Assembly (NCBI GenBank): GCA_029204225.1 | Contig: CM055092.1 | Coordinates: 82,223,543 to 82,285,542 of the forward strand | DNA from: Diphasiastrum complanatum | Taxonomy: Eukaryota; Streptophyta; Lycopodiopsida; Lycopodiales; Lycopodiaceae | Length of the DNA stretch: 62,000 nt | Direction of reading: 5' to 3' | Part shown: one piece after another, positions 21,974-34,790 of the stretch | Position numbering within the stretch: position 1 is the stretch's first letter | Layout: every line of letters begins with the position of its first letter | Notes under the pieces: generated by a model | The model's input: only the letters and a program-made list of their open reading frames with translations | Told to the model about the DNA's origin: nothing | Databases searched by the model: none | Made by a program: the position numbers and the translations under genes

Positions 21974-23855
21974 TTGATGATGACATTGTATCATCTACAT
22001 GTGGATATCCCTATTGATTTGGCACTTTTGCAGAGAAGAGGAGGCAAAGGAATTCAAATATCTGCTGAGGATTGTTCTCGTTACAGGGCAGAAGGAAAAA
22101 AAAACTTGGATTTGTGGACAGATGAAACATTATATCCACAAGATCCAAGCACTTTGACACATCCCACATTCTCTTCAATAACTCATTAAGTTACATGGAT
22201 ATGCAATGGGCATAGTGGATTACTAGGATATTGTGAAAGATTGCAGAACCATGGAAAACAACTTTATATGAATAAAGTTCACTATATAGAAGGTGAGTTA
22301 ATTCGGATATCCTCTTATTGTCAGAATAGAGGTTGTCATCTCCAAAAGACGTTAGAAGAAAATGAACAACTTAAAAAAAATAATGAATCATTACAGAAGA
22401 TAACAATCAATATCAAATCAGAACTAGAGCAAATGCAATCAGTCTTACAGTATATTCGTATTGAAAACTTACAATTATTGAGGGATGTGGATCTGGCAAA
22501 GAAGAAGGCTGAAAGTAAGAAGCAAAAGCAACAAAGTTGCAAGGATATTCAAACGCTTTCAAAAGGAGGTTATTGAAATAGAAGGATCCGTGCATTCAAG
22601 TAAGCATATTCTTATTTTTGTAAGTTTTTCAATGACATTTGGATTTAATTTCAGCTATGGTGATATTCTATTAACTATCTATTTTTTTTGCAAATCTGCA
22701 TTAGTATATTAAAGACAATGCTTCACTAGGAATGTCATTGGACACAATATTGACTTGCAAATCGACTGAGCATATCATGATGAACAATAGGAGTTCAAAT
22801 GTAAAGTGTAAAATAGCAGAGTCTTTGATGGTGGACATTCAAATTTTTATAGATAAGACTATAGTTCAGGGTGCTTGTGATTTTGCAGGTATTAGCAGGG
22901 AAGTATATGCAACAATATTTAAACTAATTAGAGAAGCTTTTAACCATGTTCAAATTAGAAAAGTCCCAATCTCTAGGACATATCACTTGAAGAAAGAGAG
23001 GGATACATTAAACATAGGTATGCATAAGATCACTGGAACTCCATTTCATATTGAGAAGGTGTATGAAACTGATGGAAGATCGATATTCTATAATTCATCA
23101 AACAACTTATTTGTTGATCTAAATTACTTGCTGAGATACATCGTCACATTCTATGACATTACCTATGAAAAGGTGAATGGCAAAATAATCATAGTACTTA
23201 AGTTAGATGAGTCAGAAATTGTGAAAGGGCAGAAAATGGAGAGGGTTAGTATAACTCTCGTGAATGGTGCTCTATCACAAACAGAGAACCAAGAAGATTT
23301 CAGATTCAGTGTCCAGTCAAAAAATGATATATGGTGGTTGGCAGCGTTTCAGGTAACTAGCCTCATTACTACATTACATTCCTTGAATAGTATTAATTCA
23401 TTGTAAACTAAGTCTGATTAATTTTTTGGACAGGTTCTAAAGGAGGATCATGATATATTATCATGGATATTCTCAAGGACATCTTATCCTAGGATCATCA
23501 AGGACCATATGGATGGATGACTGTTCAATGTTCCAGGAGTTGGAGACTTCAATGTTGAATGGCACTTAGCAGGTAATTTGAAAACATTGAAATGTATGTA
23601 TAATGTCTCTCACGGTGCTACATCAAAACACCCTTGTTTGTACTGCATGAAAATGGCAAAAGATGTAACTAGGAGTACAAAAATTACTAGAGAATATACA
23701 GATCCAAACTGGAAGCCTGTGCTGCCTATCCCCTTGAAAAATGTGCATTATTGCACTCTTCATGCAAAAGTTAGATTAATAAAAAAGATCATTTATCTTC
23801 ATATAGTTTTTGCTTGGAATACTAAGCCAACATCATTAGCAAAGGAAGCTATCTC
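21974..23855 (+). pseudogene. R-family transposase-like gene, copy 1 (truncated)
   Basis: A spliced gene homologous to the one in element R. N-terminal exon (to about 22598): NLDLWTDETLYPQDPST, ICNGHSGLLGYC and a coiled-coil of Glu/Lys/Leu heptads (about 22330-22530), with one TAA at 22187-22189. After an intron (about 22599-22705) a 224-codon open stretch includes KLDESEIVKGQKMERVSITL and IWWLAAFQ. The next intron (23353-23433, GT-AG, 81 bp) is at the same place and phase as in copy 2. Then come ILSWIFS, LKTLKCMYNVSHGATSKHPC, CLYC (23635-23646) and VHYCTLHAKVRL. The order acidic residue, second acidic position, CxxC about 20 residues later, H.CTLH, is that of RNase-H-fold transposases with a zinc insert (RAG1/Transib, Kolobok and hAT types share this plan). 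The second acidic position is Asn here (23575-23577). Copy 1 ends abruptly at about 23855, where a CopA fragment begins. Confidence 0.7.
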
Positions 23856-26800
23856 TCAGACAGGAGAACAACAATAGTTCGTCCTATGTCGAGGAGCTCG
23901 AGAGCTCAAAAATGGGCGAAGAAAGAATAAACAAAAATCGTTCGACCGCCTATATCTGTGAAGACGTGTGTGCAGCATCAACATGTAACACACATGAGGT
24001 GATCCTAGACTCAGGAGCCACCTCACACTTTGTGACATCAAGGTGAATAATGTCTGATTTCAGAAGTGCAGATTCTTCAAGATTCATAGTTCTTGGAGAT
24101 GGATCTAAACATCAAGTGAACAATATTGGTTCACTGTGGCTCAACACCAACGGCAGAGACAGACGACTCGAAGACGTTCTGTTTGTGCCTACTCTGCAAC
24201 AAGACTTGCTATCTGTAACAAGAATAGCATATACAGGGATGCCTGTGACATTTTTAGACGAAGCATGCAATGTGATTGATGCCAGTACCAGTACTTTGAT
24301 CACTCAAGGTAGAAGGAAAGGAAACCTATATCATCTGAAGGTACGCCTACCTGCAGATCAGGTGCATTAGACTCATGATGACTCGCCAGACACTATGTGG
24401 CACAGAAGACTATGCCACATGAACTCAATGGCACTTTATCAAGCAAGCCATCATAGAGTGATAACGGGGGTCAACATCTCGAATGCAACCAGTTCGACCA
24501 CCTGTGATGCATGCTTGAAGGGCAATATGTCACACACTCCATTCATCAAAGATTCCTACAAAATGACCAAGATTCTGGAGCTAGTGCATTCTAACATCTG
24601 TGGACCATTCAATGTGATCTCAGTAGGAGGTCCAAAATAGTATATAGCCTTCATTGATGACTATAGCAAATTTGCCAAAGTGTATTTTATTCTATATAAA
24701 TCTAAAGCACTTGATAAACTCACAGAATATGTGAATTGGACTGAAAGATATACATGCAGCAAAGTGAAGCAGATCAAAACAGATCGAGGTGGCGAATACA
24801 TCTCGAATCACTTCACTGACTTCTGCAATGATCATGGCATCATTCACAGAAGGACTTCAGCCTACACATTGCAGCACAATGGTGTTGCAGAAAGAAAGAA
24901 CAGGACCCTGATGGAAGCAGACAGATGCATGATGGCCTACTAGAAAGCTCCAAGGGGACTATGGGCCGAAGCAGTAGCTATAGCCGCATACATCCAGAAC
25001 AGAACAGGTAAGTTTGGTGTTCCTTACACGACACCACACGAACTATGGTGGGGTAGAAAGCCCAACCTGTCTCACGTCAGAATCTTGGGCTGTGCAGCTT
25101 ATGCACATATTCTTGATAAGCTTCGAAAGAACCTTGATGAGAAAGCCGAGCAGGGATCTCTGGTAGATTATGACAACAATTCGTCATACTATAGAATCTA
25201 CATGCTAGACACAAACACTGTGAAAACAATGAGAGATGTTAGATTTGATGAGAGCAGGACAATGACCAATGACGATCCTGTTAGCTATGAAGTTATGGAG
25301 AGACAGTACTATGAACTGCCGCCAATGACAGAGGGAGCAAAGGACGAACATGAAAACGAAGATTTTTGAGTCATCTCTCATTTGAGCGATGAATCAGAAG
25401 AAGAAAGATTCGAGAGGCAGCCTATTGCCGCAGTTCTTGTAAACCAAGATGGTTCCGGACCGAGCGGAACAGACAAAGACAAGGGCATTGCTATCTCAGG
25501 AGGATCTCCTAGAAGGTCGACAAGACCACGAAGAGCGCCAACAAGATATGTGCCAGGCAGCTCAGCTTCCACATCAGAAGAGTTCTATGGATCAGTGACA
25601 AACCACAGACTTTCGAGGAGGCGATTGAAAGTCCAGAGAAGGATAGATGGATCCAAGCCATGAACGAAGAGATGGAGTCCACGAGGAAGAACCAGGTATG
25701 GACGCTGGAGCCATTACCACGTAAGCGCAAGACTGTCAAATGCAAATGGGTTTTCAAGCTCAAATACGGACCAGATGGAAATGTGACAAAATACAAGGCA
25801 AGACTGATAGCGAAAGGATTCTCTCAGAGATATGGTGTTGACTACTCTAAGACCTTCTCTCATATCGTCAAACATTTGTCCCTATGTCTTGCATATGCAG
25901 CAGCTTATGACCTCAGGATCTACATTGTGGACAAGAAGACAACCTTCTTGCATGGCGAACTAGACGAAGAAGTCTATATGGATCAACCCCTAGGATATGT
26001 CTCGAATTCACTTCCTGACTATGCATGCAGAATGCATAGAAGCATCTACGGTCTGAAACAATCAACCCGACAATGGTACAAGAAGAAAGATCAAGCCCTG
26101 AAATCATTAGGATTCAAGCCTCTGTTGGCTGATTCCAATGTATATGTCAAACTTACAGATGGGAAGATCATCATTGTGGCTGTATATGTGGACGACACTC
26201 TGATACTTTGCAGGAGTGAGCAACTAATTGCTGAAGTAAAGACAGACATCATTTCAAGATCATGGATCTGGGAGAAGCCAAGTGTTACCCAAGTTTACAA
26301 ATTGAAAGGGACTACGAGGAAGATAAATTACACCTTCACCAGTCCAGAAACTGCAAAGTTGAGAATACTCCAATGCTCGTAGGGACGGTGCTGACAAGCG
26401 ATGATTGTCCGAAGACTGAGGAAGAGAGAGAATAGATGCAGCTCACACCTTATAGGAAGTTGATAGGATCATTGATGTATCTTGCAGACACCACACGTCC
26501 TGATATTGCGTATGCAGTATGGATGAGTTTGCACGAATCCAGGCTCGACACATTGGAAGATTGCGAAATGAATTTTGCAATATCTTCAATTAACAAGGGA
26601 TTACGGGCTGTGTTATTGTCATGGTGCAGATTTCAGGATACTTTTCTACAGCGATGCTAGCTGGGCATCTCTCAAGGACGATTGTAAAAGCGTCTCAGAA
26701 GAGTGCACCATCGCATTAGGAGCAGCAGTTCTCTGGGTTAGCAAGAAGTAGACATTGTAGTCCAGTCATCCTGCGAAGCAGAATATGTTGCAACAACAAA

Positions 26801-27402
26801 GATGGCCAATGAGATAATCTAGTTAAGGCAGTTCCTGGACAAATTGGGCGAAACAAGGAATGAGCCTCTGGTCTTGCAGATGGACAACACCTCTGCAATA
26901 CATCTGACGAAGGATCCCATGTTCCATTCGAGAATGAAACACATTGCAATCAAGTACTACTTGATCTGGGATCTAATTGAAAAGAAGATGCTGTAGACCA
27001 CCTTCATTGGAACGAACGACATAGTTGCTAACATCTTCACCAAAGCCCTGGACAAAGGACTCTTTGAGAGACAGAGGAGCAGTCTTGAGATCGTAAAGCT
27101 ATCATGCTTTGAGAGGGAGCTGAAGAAACAAAACGTTTCTAACTACAAAGCCTTGCTAGCTTTCAGCCCTCCGCCTGACGCAAAACATGAAGATGAATGG
27201 TTCGGGGAAAGTCAAAGGAGACGAACACGAACAGTTCGTGAACTTTTGCGGTCCAGTACAAGAAAAGGCAGACGACCAAAATGAAACCAACGATGGAAAC
27301 AAAACCAATGTCGTGAAACCTTCTTCTGTCCTTCACGCTCCAAAGAGTACCAGCGAGATCATGCAAGTACCCAGAAGTACAGATGTCTGATCTGATGGCA
27401 TG
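23856..27402 (+). pseudogene. CopA gag-pol, plus-strand truncated copy
   Basis: Begins mid-gag (ENNNSS.YVEELESSKMGEE), with no 5' LTR. Protease: EVILDSGATSHFVTS near 24000-24040. GAG-pre-integrase: MWHRRLCHMN and CDACLKG (24395-24530). Integrase: KTDRGGEYISNHFTD and HNGVAERKNRT (24780-24905). RT: KCKWVFKLKYGPDG, DEEVYMDQPLGY and YVDDTLIL (about 25660-26260). RNase H: DTTRPDIAYAV and MDNTSAIHLTKDPMFHSRMK (to about 27090). Many TAG/TAA/TGA codons (for example after VTSR, GGPK, CMMAY) and frameshifts disable it. A Cys/Lys-rich extension follows before the LTR region. It is the same family as the minus-strand element at 34064-59300. Confidence 0.85.
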
Positions 27403-28010
27403 ACGTCAGCAGATACACTTTAGGTCGTGGCTAATCTACCACTCTTTGTAATTTCCTGATTAGTTGGAGATGCTTAATCACTCTAATCTAAAAGTTACAT
27501 AGAGCGACTATATACTGGATGATACTTGACAAAGGTGGGTAATGAAGTAGTCTGATGCTAGTAAGCAATCAAGACAAAATTATAGAATACATGTCCACCT
27601 GCATGCGAAGACAATTCTGTCTAGGATCTGTAGATCCAATTGTCCGCTAGTAAAGCGAGACGATTACTCGTGAGAGAACGTGTTTCTCCCACGCCAACGC
27701 ACTACGTGGATTTGCATGCAGTGCTTGAAGAATTAGAGAAAGATCAATATAGATGATTTTCATGTCGTGTCTGATCTCGAATGCAAATGTGTCTATTGTT
27801 ATTCATGTTTCTAAGTTTTCTTGTTCATTTTAATTCTGCACATTGGTTGAAACTATGTTGAATGCTGCATTAATTTTATAAATGTAGATCAGCAGTGCCT
27901 GACTACATTATGGAGGACTGTAGGAGTGATTCAGCCGACAGTGTCCAGCAATCGCATCTGAACTCTATCCGAATCTCATTGAGTCGTGCTTGAGTCGAGG
28001 TTGCGACAGT
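27403..28010 (+). repeat. CopA 3' LTR-like region, truncated
   Basis: Positions 27540-27760 match the reverse complement of 34560-34760: GATGCTAGTAAGCAA, GTCCGCTAGTAAAGC, GAGAGAACGTGTTTCTCCCACGCC, GCATGCAGTGCT. Positions 27900-27960 match 34300-34380 (GGACTGTAGGAGTGATTCAG, CCAGCAATCGCATCTGA). The terminal part found in the other LTRs (..TTTTCGCA) is absent, so the right border is not an intact LTR end. Confidence 0.6.
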
Positions 28011-29011
28011 TTTACGATTTCTTTCTTCACTCATTCTCATCAACAAAAGCTGATGCTTACTCAGCTGATTTGGCACGTGTGAGAGTGCCTACTCATCAAA
28101 GGATCCACCAATAATCATCAATATGGCACATGGACCAAGTTTCCTAGCTTATAGCCACCTCCCTTGATTTTAGGCAAATTTTCTAATTTATAGGGACTTG
28201 CACAAATATCTACTACAAGTTGGATCTCACCTACTACTGATTTTTTGACACATGTGAGCAGTCCTTGGCACGTGTGAGATCACTCCTATCCATGTGAAAT
28301 AGCTTTTTCTACCAATAAAATAATGCCAAGTGGCATATGTCTAGAAAACTAGATTTTGGCCATTTTAGCCACTAGATCTCAAATGAAATGGTATGTAAAA
28401 CCTATTGACTCATCTAAATGATAAATGCATTTATTCCACACGTGGAAACAGGCTCCACACATGTCTGTACTAGTCATAATGGTAGTTACAAGATTTGATC
28501 AAGTTAGCTTTTGCCAATTTTAACACCTCTCAAATCTCTTTCTTGCACAAAACCTAGCAAATCCAACACATAGAATGAAGAATTCTTGATCAACGTATGA
28601 TCCACCAACAATCTAATGAATCTTGCCACTTCTTAAAATTGAAACACACTCTAGTAAAGTCTCAAAACTTCATAAAATAGAGATCCAATCAAAATTAGAG
28701 TTTTGACAAAATCACAAAAAAGTGAATCTTCAAGATTCTACATGCAATTGCTAAAAAGTTGATATACTATATTTTAGAATGCAATAAAACCTATACATAG
28801 CAATTAAATTCGCCACATTCCATCAAGTATGGAGTGAAATTGGCCTACTTTAATGATTTTGACTTCTATTGAATTTTGATTTACAAAAAACAATTCTACA
28901 TTTGAAAAGTGTTGGATTTTTTTGTAGGAATCAATCTAGCATGCTCTAGAATTGGTAGATCCTCCAAATCCTTGCTAAACCTGGCTGATCTTTCAAGTAA
29001 CCTGCACCAAA
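28011..29011 (-). other. CopB 5' leader
   Basis: Lies between the primer site and the nested elements on the element strand, with no coding potential. It contains several CACGTGTGAG/CACATGTG words (28072, 28244, 28268). Confidence 0.55.
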
Positions 29012-29023
29012 GCTCTGATACCA
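29012..29023 (-). promoter_or_regulatory. CopB primer-binding site
   Basis: Reads TGGTATCAGAGC on the minus strand, immediately next to the LTR end; complementary to the 3' end of initiator-Met tRNA. Confidence 0.92.
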
Positions 29024-29662
29024 TGTGAAGAATCTTAGATCATTGAGATCCAAAATAACTCTAAGATCTTTGATTACTTAAGATAATACATCTAGCACCA
29101 TTGACAATGTAGAAAACTAGCTCTATCAATGCATAGAAGTTTCAAAATCTAATAGAATTTGACAAAATCAGATATGAATGATAAAATACTATTGCTGTCT
29201 GTACAAACACATGTGTGAATGCAACAAACATCACACCAATTGATTCTACACACAAAAAGTTAAGATATCAACACCAATGTGCACCAATGGGTATGGAACC
29301 CCAAAGAGATCTCATGTATAAGCATGAATGAGAGAAGAGAGAGAGAGAGAATGTATCTCTTCCCACGTGTGTAAATCTATTTATAACAGGTCCATGCCTA
29401 TTTTGAATCTTAGTTTTCCTCCATAGAAACTTCTAGATCAAAAACCCTATCAACAATATGACTAGATTCAACGTAGCTAACATTCAAATTTGAATGTGTC
29501 CAAACTCGACCTACTACATTTTCCACACTTTCCAAAAGTGGTAATTCAAAAAACATTTAGACTAAAATAACTTTGAAATGTTTATCTCTAAGTCTAAAAT
29601 GCATATTGGCCTCAATTTGCCAAATAAACAAAATTATTCCAAACTAGTTGATATTTCTCACA
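29024..29662 (-). repeat. 5' LTR of CopB
   Basis: TGTGAAGAATC..TTTCTCACA on the plus strand; partner of 20341-20970. It contains ACACATGTGTG next to a CTGTCTGTAC word, as in other LTRs here. Confidence 0.9.
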
Positions 29663-29667
29663 AATAT

Positions 29668-30520
29668 TATGTCAGAATGATCAAATGCTTTTCTATTCTA
29701 TTTTAATCTGATTACATTCTCTTATATAATGTTTGAACTATCAAATACTTTGCCACATCAATGTTTATTTTGTGATGTTTGTCTACGAAATCGATCTAAC
29801 AAATTCTGATGACTTCAAAATTAGAATCACTTAAAATTCGAATGTGGCAATAGTCGTAATAGTTTTACTCGAATTTCATTGGCATAGTCATATATTAGGA
29901 AAATGACTATTCCGCAAAGCTCAATAGTGCAACTATAGAATGTAGACATTTCTCTATCGAGCATCCTTTCCTTCTTCCAACATGGTGGTATCAAATCATT
30001 TCTAATGATTTCTAATTAAAGTGTTGCATGGTATCAACATACTAACTTCCAGATGGATTCACAAAGCAAAGCTGGTCTCAACGTAGACAAGCTAAATGGA
30101 TCCAATTATCATTTGTGAAAATTTAAGATGAAGACCTTGTTAATTTCCAATGAGCTATGGGATGTTGTCACAAGAATAAAATTGAAGCTTGAAGACGACA
30201 CAACCGACTCCAAAAATTGAAGGATGATAATTCGCGATAATCATTCTCAATATATCAGATTCCCAAATTGGTAATGGATCTGAAGCTCAAACTTTGAAAG
30301 AAGTATGGGACATCCTGAGTGCACTATGTGATGTGAGGGACGTGACTTTGAAGTTGCATCTTAGAAGGAAATTATTCTCACTCAAGATGTCTAATGGTGA
30401 TTCGTTTCAAAATCACGTTAACCAGTTTAAGAATCTCCTGCAACAAATAACAACTGTCTCATCATGAAATTGCTATCTGCCACCTACATACGAGAACTAG
30501 GTGATGCATTAAAGTACATT
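29668..30520 (+). pseudogene. LTR end, primer site and gag remnant of another copia element ('CopH')
   Basis: Sequence up to 29982 ends CTTCTTCCAACA, followed by TGGTGGTATCAAATC, a decayed primer site. From ATG 30053 the plus strand reads MDSQSKAGLNVDKLNGSNYH, then (after a TGA in place of the usual Trp) KFKMKTLLISNELWDVV. After further shifts comes KEVWDILSAL..DVTLKLHLRRKLFSLKM. This is the UBN2 gag domain of copia elements. It fades at about 30520. CopB inserted into this element's LTR. Confidence 0.65.
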
Positions 30521-30962
30521 AGTGAGGACCATAAATGAGCCTAAAAAAGACTCCAAGAGTGATTCATTGATTGATCTACCAATCTATTGCAAAATTAGTC
30601 ATCAATTTCTTGATCTAAATTTGCAATTTTGGATCACACAATCAAGAGCAATAAAAAACAATGATCAAACATGCAATCCGATTCCACACGTGTGTGGTAC
30701 GGCCTCCAATATGGCTTGATATCAGATAATGAATATAATCAATTATAATCTACTATGGAATCATAAAATTACAAGACAAATGTAGAAAAATTTGAGATTG
30801 CCAAAATGCCAAAGTTTTATTGCCTTTTATTTTGATTTGTACGATTGATAAGCCTATGATGGGTCACGTCCCAGTCACAACTGAATACAACAAATCTACA
30901 ATGATTACAATATCACACTTTAAGCTTATATCAAATACAAATCAGATCAACTATGATTTCTA
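30503..30962 (-). repeat. Diverged LTR related to that of CopD
   Basis: Shares the order of landmarks with the CopD LTR: AAGTAC..TTAG.GGACCATAAAT, ACTCCAAGAGTGATT, GATCTACCAATCTATT, TTTGCAATTTTGGATCACA, then ACACGTGTGTGGTACGGCC. On the minus strand GGGAGAGAG lies just before the inferred start. Borders are approximate and no partner LTR was found. Confidence 0.45.
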
Positions 30963-33900
30963 ACTCTCTCCCTTAAGCTCAAATGTGATAGGACTAAAAA
31001 ACCAATAATCTGTAGCAACGTCTGGAGTATCCAAAAGATGTTATGCATGTCCTGCTACATTGTACTTGACTCACACTTAAGCAAGCACCAGGTTTGACTC
31101 ACAAAGTATCATGCACACACAGAGAGTCTACCACACTCTCGACCAATTGACTTGTCCCCATCCAACTTGTCCACAGGTGGACCACATGAGCAACATGGCT
31201 CAAACTGAGGAAATCCCACTGCCACCATGAGACTTACATCCTCCATCTAGCTAGGCTGACATCCTATTAGACACTTACAAGCAAAAACTATAAAACTGAC
31301 ATAAATGAGCAACTGAAGCTCAACCTGAAGAAATCTTACTGTCACCATAAGATTGTACCCTCACCAGATAGACAACTAGTAGACATAATGACAAGTCAAT
31401 GAACATACAAATGACTACTTTGTTTCTGACGTAGCAAATGCATAATCACATACAACTCTGACTCAGATCTAGACCCCCAGGACAAGGTAAAATGCAAGCC
31501 CACACACACTCACGCAAACCAACATGAATGATAAAGCGTCAAATAAATGACCATGGCCTACCCAAATGTGGTATCTTGTCGTACCGGCACCTGTCACCTA
31601 TAAATCTGTTGCTACACCATTGGGCTCCAAATTAGATCCTCTCGATCATGGCCCTCACTTGTAACCAAGACGTCCTCACGTCCAAGCATATCCAGCTGAT
31701 GTCACCATACATCATCCAAGATCAACCATCTCGAACCAATGAGCACTTCAAGCCTCATCCCTGATGTATGTCCCAAGCAAAGACACGCTCCAAGCCACTT
31801 TACAATGACATCCTGTCCAATAAGCTCTAAAACTGATCCCCATCCATTCCCCATGCTCCAAGCACAAGAGTCTACCAAGGACTTGATGAATGAATGTACA
31901 CAAACCTCACCATAGGCTATACCTGAGTAGCTTGCCCATCACCCAGAGATAATGATGATGCAGTGCCTCTCCTACATCCCTTGTAGTCTCAACTTCCCAT
32001 GCTTGACATCACGCCTTGCCCATTTGTGGTTGCAGCTTCCTAATTCCATCATGAATCGCCCATGTAGGTCCTGTCCATCAACTAATGACTCAAGTCCAAT
32101 ATGAAATAGCTACTCCCTGATGATCATCCCATGTCATCCTACACTCCTATCCCTATTAGGGATCCCAATGTCATCCATGATCTCAAAGATCTGAGCATCT
32201 ATTCTATAGTGACTGACCTATATTCCTCCAAGCTAGCTCCAAAGCTGCTCCAGTGAATGATTCCAAACCAAAAGCCACCATCAAGTCCCCTCACATATAG
32301 TGCCTGCCAATGTCACTCCCAATGAACCTGTGAGATCTTCCATGGCCCAAACCAAGCGATCTGCACCTTGTCATCATTAATATTGATATAGCAAATTGAC
32401 TTGACTTATCCGAACTGGCTATTGAAATGTATCTCGTTGATGACAAACTTGATACACTGCTCCACAACTACTTTGACTTGATCAAAATTGACTTACCAAC
32501 TGCAAAACATCACACTTACCACTCTCCAAGTGTCTCCAAAGTGTGATTATTGACCCATTCTTCATCTTTTGTGTGTCCCACACACAGTTCGTCCAATGCA
32601 AGTCCGCTATCCTGCCCAATGGCTTCCAACTAGCACCACCTTGCACTTCCATCACCCATGACCATCAAAATGTGTGTACCTCCGAGCTAGCCCATATTTC
32701 TCTCTGAATTAAGTCACAAATGCGTGTGTCAATGCAGCTATCACCCGATTCAACACTGCCATTGTCGCTCCTACATGTGAGAGCATTCCTCCACATGTCA
32801 CCCAACATTGGTTGGTTCGAACTCCAAGAGTTGAACATGATCATGAGACTTTTTCACCCTAACCAATATACCATGCCTACCTATCACGTGTGATTTTCTT
32901 GCCCTCTCAAAATTGTCACCAATGATGAGTAGTCACGCTGCCCAGCTGCACTTCCGTGGCAAATACTAGCTTTTTCTACACAATTCCGCTATCATTCGCC
33001 CCCATATCATATTTACCGCTTCCAAACACCCAATTACCCTATTAAAAGTAAGTAATAATAATTTTGCAGCGATAGTCCCTCATTGTACCACCCTGTAGCA
33101 AGTTTCACCAACCAAAAATGCCCCAAATTTGGCCCTACGGTACCCAAACAATGAACGTAACCCATCACTAGGTCATTTGCACTCCGCTCACTAGAATGGT
33201 ATTGAAAACCCCTTGAAATGCATTTCTTCCCAGTCGATGACGTTGGTCTCTCTGCTAGATCTAAATAGCCAAGTTCAGAGGTCAATTTGGTCCAAGGATG
33301 GCCAAAAAAGGTGCCTTCTAGCCAAAGATAGGTCCATTCAAAAAATGTCTTGCAAAAATGAACTAAAACTTCATATTGAATTTTTTTTAATGAAGAATAG
33401 CCATTCTAGATGGTAGGTCCCTTCATTGCATTTCCATTGGGATTTTTAATGAAATAAAGGCCTCATTTGCCTTTATTTCTTCATGGGTCCTTCAAAGCCC
33501 ATCCAACGGATCTTTTAGATCTTGTGGCCTATGATCCTCTCCATGACACGTGATCGAGGCCGTTGATCCGTATGCCTTATAATCCAATGATCCTAGGCAT
33601 TCCTGCATGCCAAATCATGCTCTTAGTTCTGCGGCCCCTTTCATACATTATGCACTTGTTTTGGATGGGGCGCACATGACTTCTCCTCCTCCTCCTTTGC
33701 TCTTCTCTCTTCCCTCCTTGGTTCCATAGCTATGGCCGCCCTCAATAAAAAATGTTTCAGCATCCTTGCGTCTCCATGGCCATCCATGGCCTTTTGCTAG
33801 CATCCTCATAGTACCAAGGCGCCCTATCGTCTACCTTCACAACATCAAAATCTGTTTTTTATTGAGAGAGTACCAAGGTTTCTGTCCTAAATATCCTAGC

Positions 33901-34063
33901 TTTGAGAAGAAAGACATTTCTTGAGAATTTCTCAATCTTTTTACTGAGATTCCACTTGCAGCCTCTTGCCCTACTGAGGTCGCCCTACCTCCGACTTTCT
34001 AATCCAAACTACAATTCATTGATTGGTGTCCAATTGCATGCTAAATGCTTTTCTAAGAAATGA
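30963..34063. other. Non-coding, decayed sequence
   Basis: No open frame longer than about 85 codons and no recognised domain on either strand. It could be the eroded interior of the minus-strand element whose LTR lies at 30503-30962. A perfect 11-bp hairpin sits at 33451-33479. Confidence 0.4.
33451..33479. repeat. Perfect 11-bp hairpin
   Basis: GAAATAAAGGC, a 7-nt loop, then GCCTTTATTTC. No U-tract or gene context explains it. Confidence 0.7.
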
Positions 34064-34790
34064 TGCGAAAACTGTGCTCAGAAAGTGCAAATTTCAGCTA
34101 AAACTCTAGTGACAAACTGATAAAAGGTCTCTCGAACGATTCACGAAACTTTTTTGAAACTCAAATTATTTCTGTTCGAGAATAAAACGAAATGAAACGA
34201 AACTTAAGTGAGCCTCTGAAATTGATTTACGCTTATAGCCAAGTGATCACGAAGCGAAACAAGAAGCGAAGCGAAGTGAAAGCATTCACGAACAAAATCA
34301 GTTCGTCAGAAATTCAGATATGATTGCTGGTCACTGCCAGGTACATCATTCCTACAATCCTTCAGAGAGTAGATAGACACTACTGATCTATGTAACAGAT
34401 TAATATAGCATTCAACGAAATCAAACCAATGTGTGGAATTTAATGAACAAGTGAATCAGACACACAAATAATATCAGACAAAAATTCATTCAAGATCATA
34501 CAATTGTATAGAATAACATGTGCATAACAGCTACAATATTACCTATTGATCTTTTTGAATTTTAGCAGCACTGCATGACAGACCCACGCAGTGCATTGGC
34601 GTGAGAGAAATATAGTTCTCTCATGAACCGTGTCTTGCTTACTAGTGGACTTTTGGATCTACTGACCCTCTCAAAATTGTCTCGCTCATAGGCGGACTGT
34701 ATTCTGAATATTTTCGTGTCTTCTTCTTGCTTACTTGCATACTAGCTTAGTATTATGCATCAAAACAGAAAGTATATAGTGTGCGAACAA
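34064..34790 (-). repeat. 3' LTR region of CopA (minus)
   Basis: The low end TGCGAAAACTGTGCTCAG matches 54523-54641 (TGCGAAAAGTGCATTCAG..) through to TTCGAGAATA. The upper part matches 27540-27960 inverted. RNase H coding (FLER) runs straight into LTR-like sequence at about 34785, so the end of RNase H, the purine tract and the LTR start have been deleted. Confidence 0.7.

Larger units (their letters stand above)
20341..29662 (-). mobile_element. Ty1/copia retrotransposon CopB (minus strand), nested and gutted
   Basis: Two long LTRs (20341-20970 and 29024-29662, about 630-639 bp) bound this insertion. AATAT flanks it on both sides (20336-20340 and 29663-29667), a perfect 5-bp target duplication. 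On the minus strand the 5' LTR is at 29662-29024, followed by the primer site (29012-29023). The purine tract is at 20971-20980, just before the 3' LTR. Only the leader (about 28020-29011) and the RNase H tail (20966-21440) of CopB remain. The rest is lost or replaced by a truncated R-type transposase gene and a truncated CopA copy. Confidence 0.88.

Noticed and set aside
31000-33000. Gypsy pol on the minus strand
   Set aside because: A few words resembled integrase tails, but no ordered motif set could be found.
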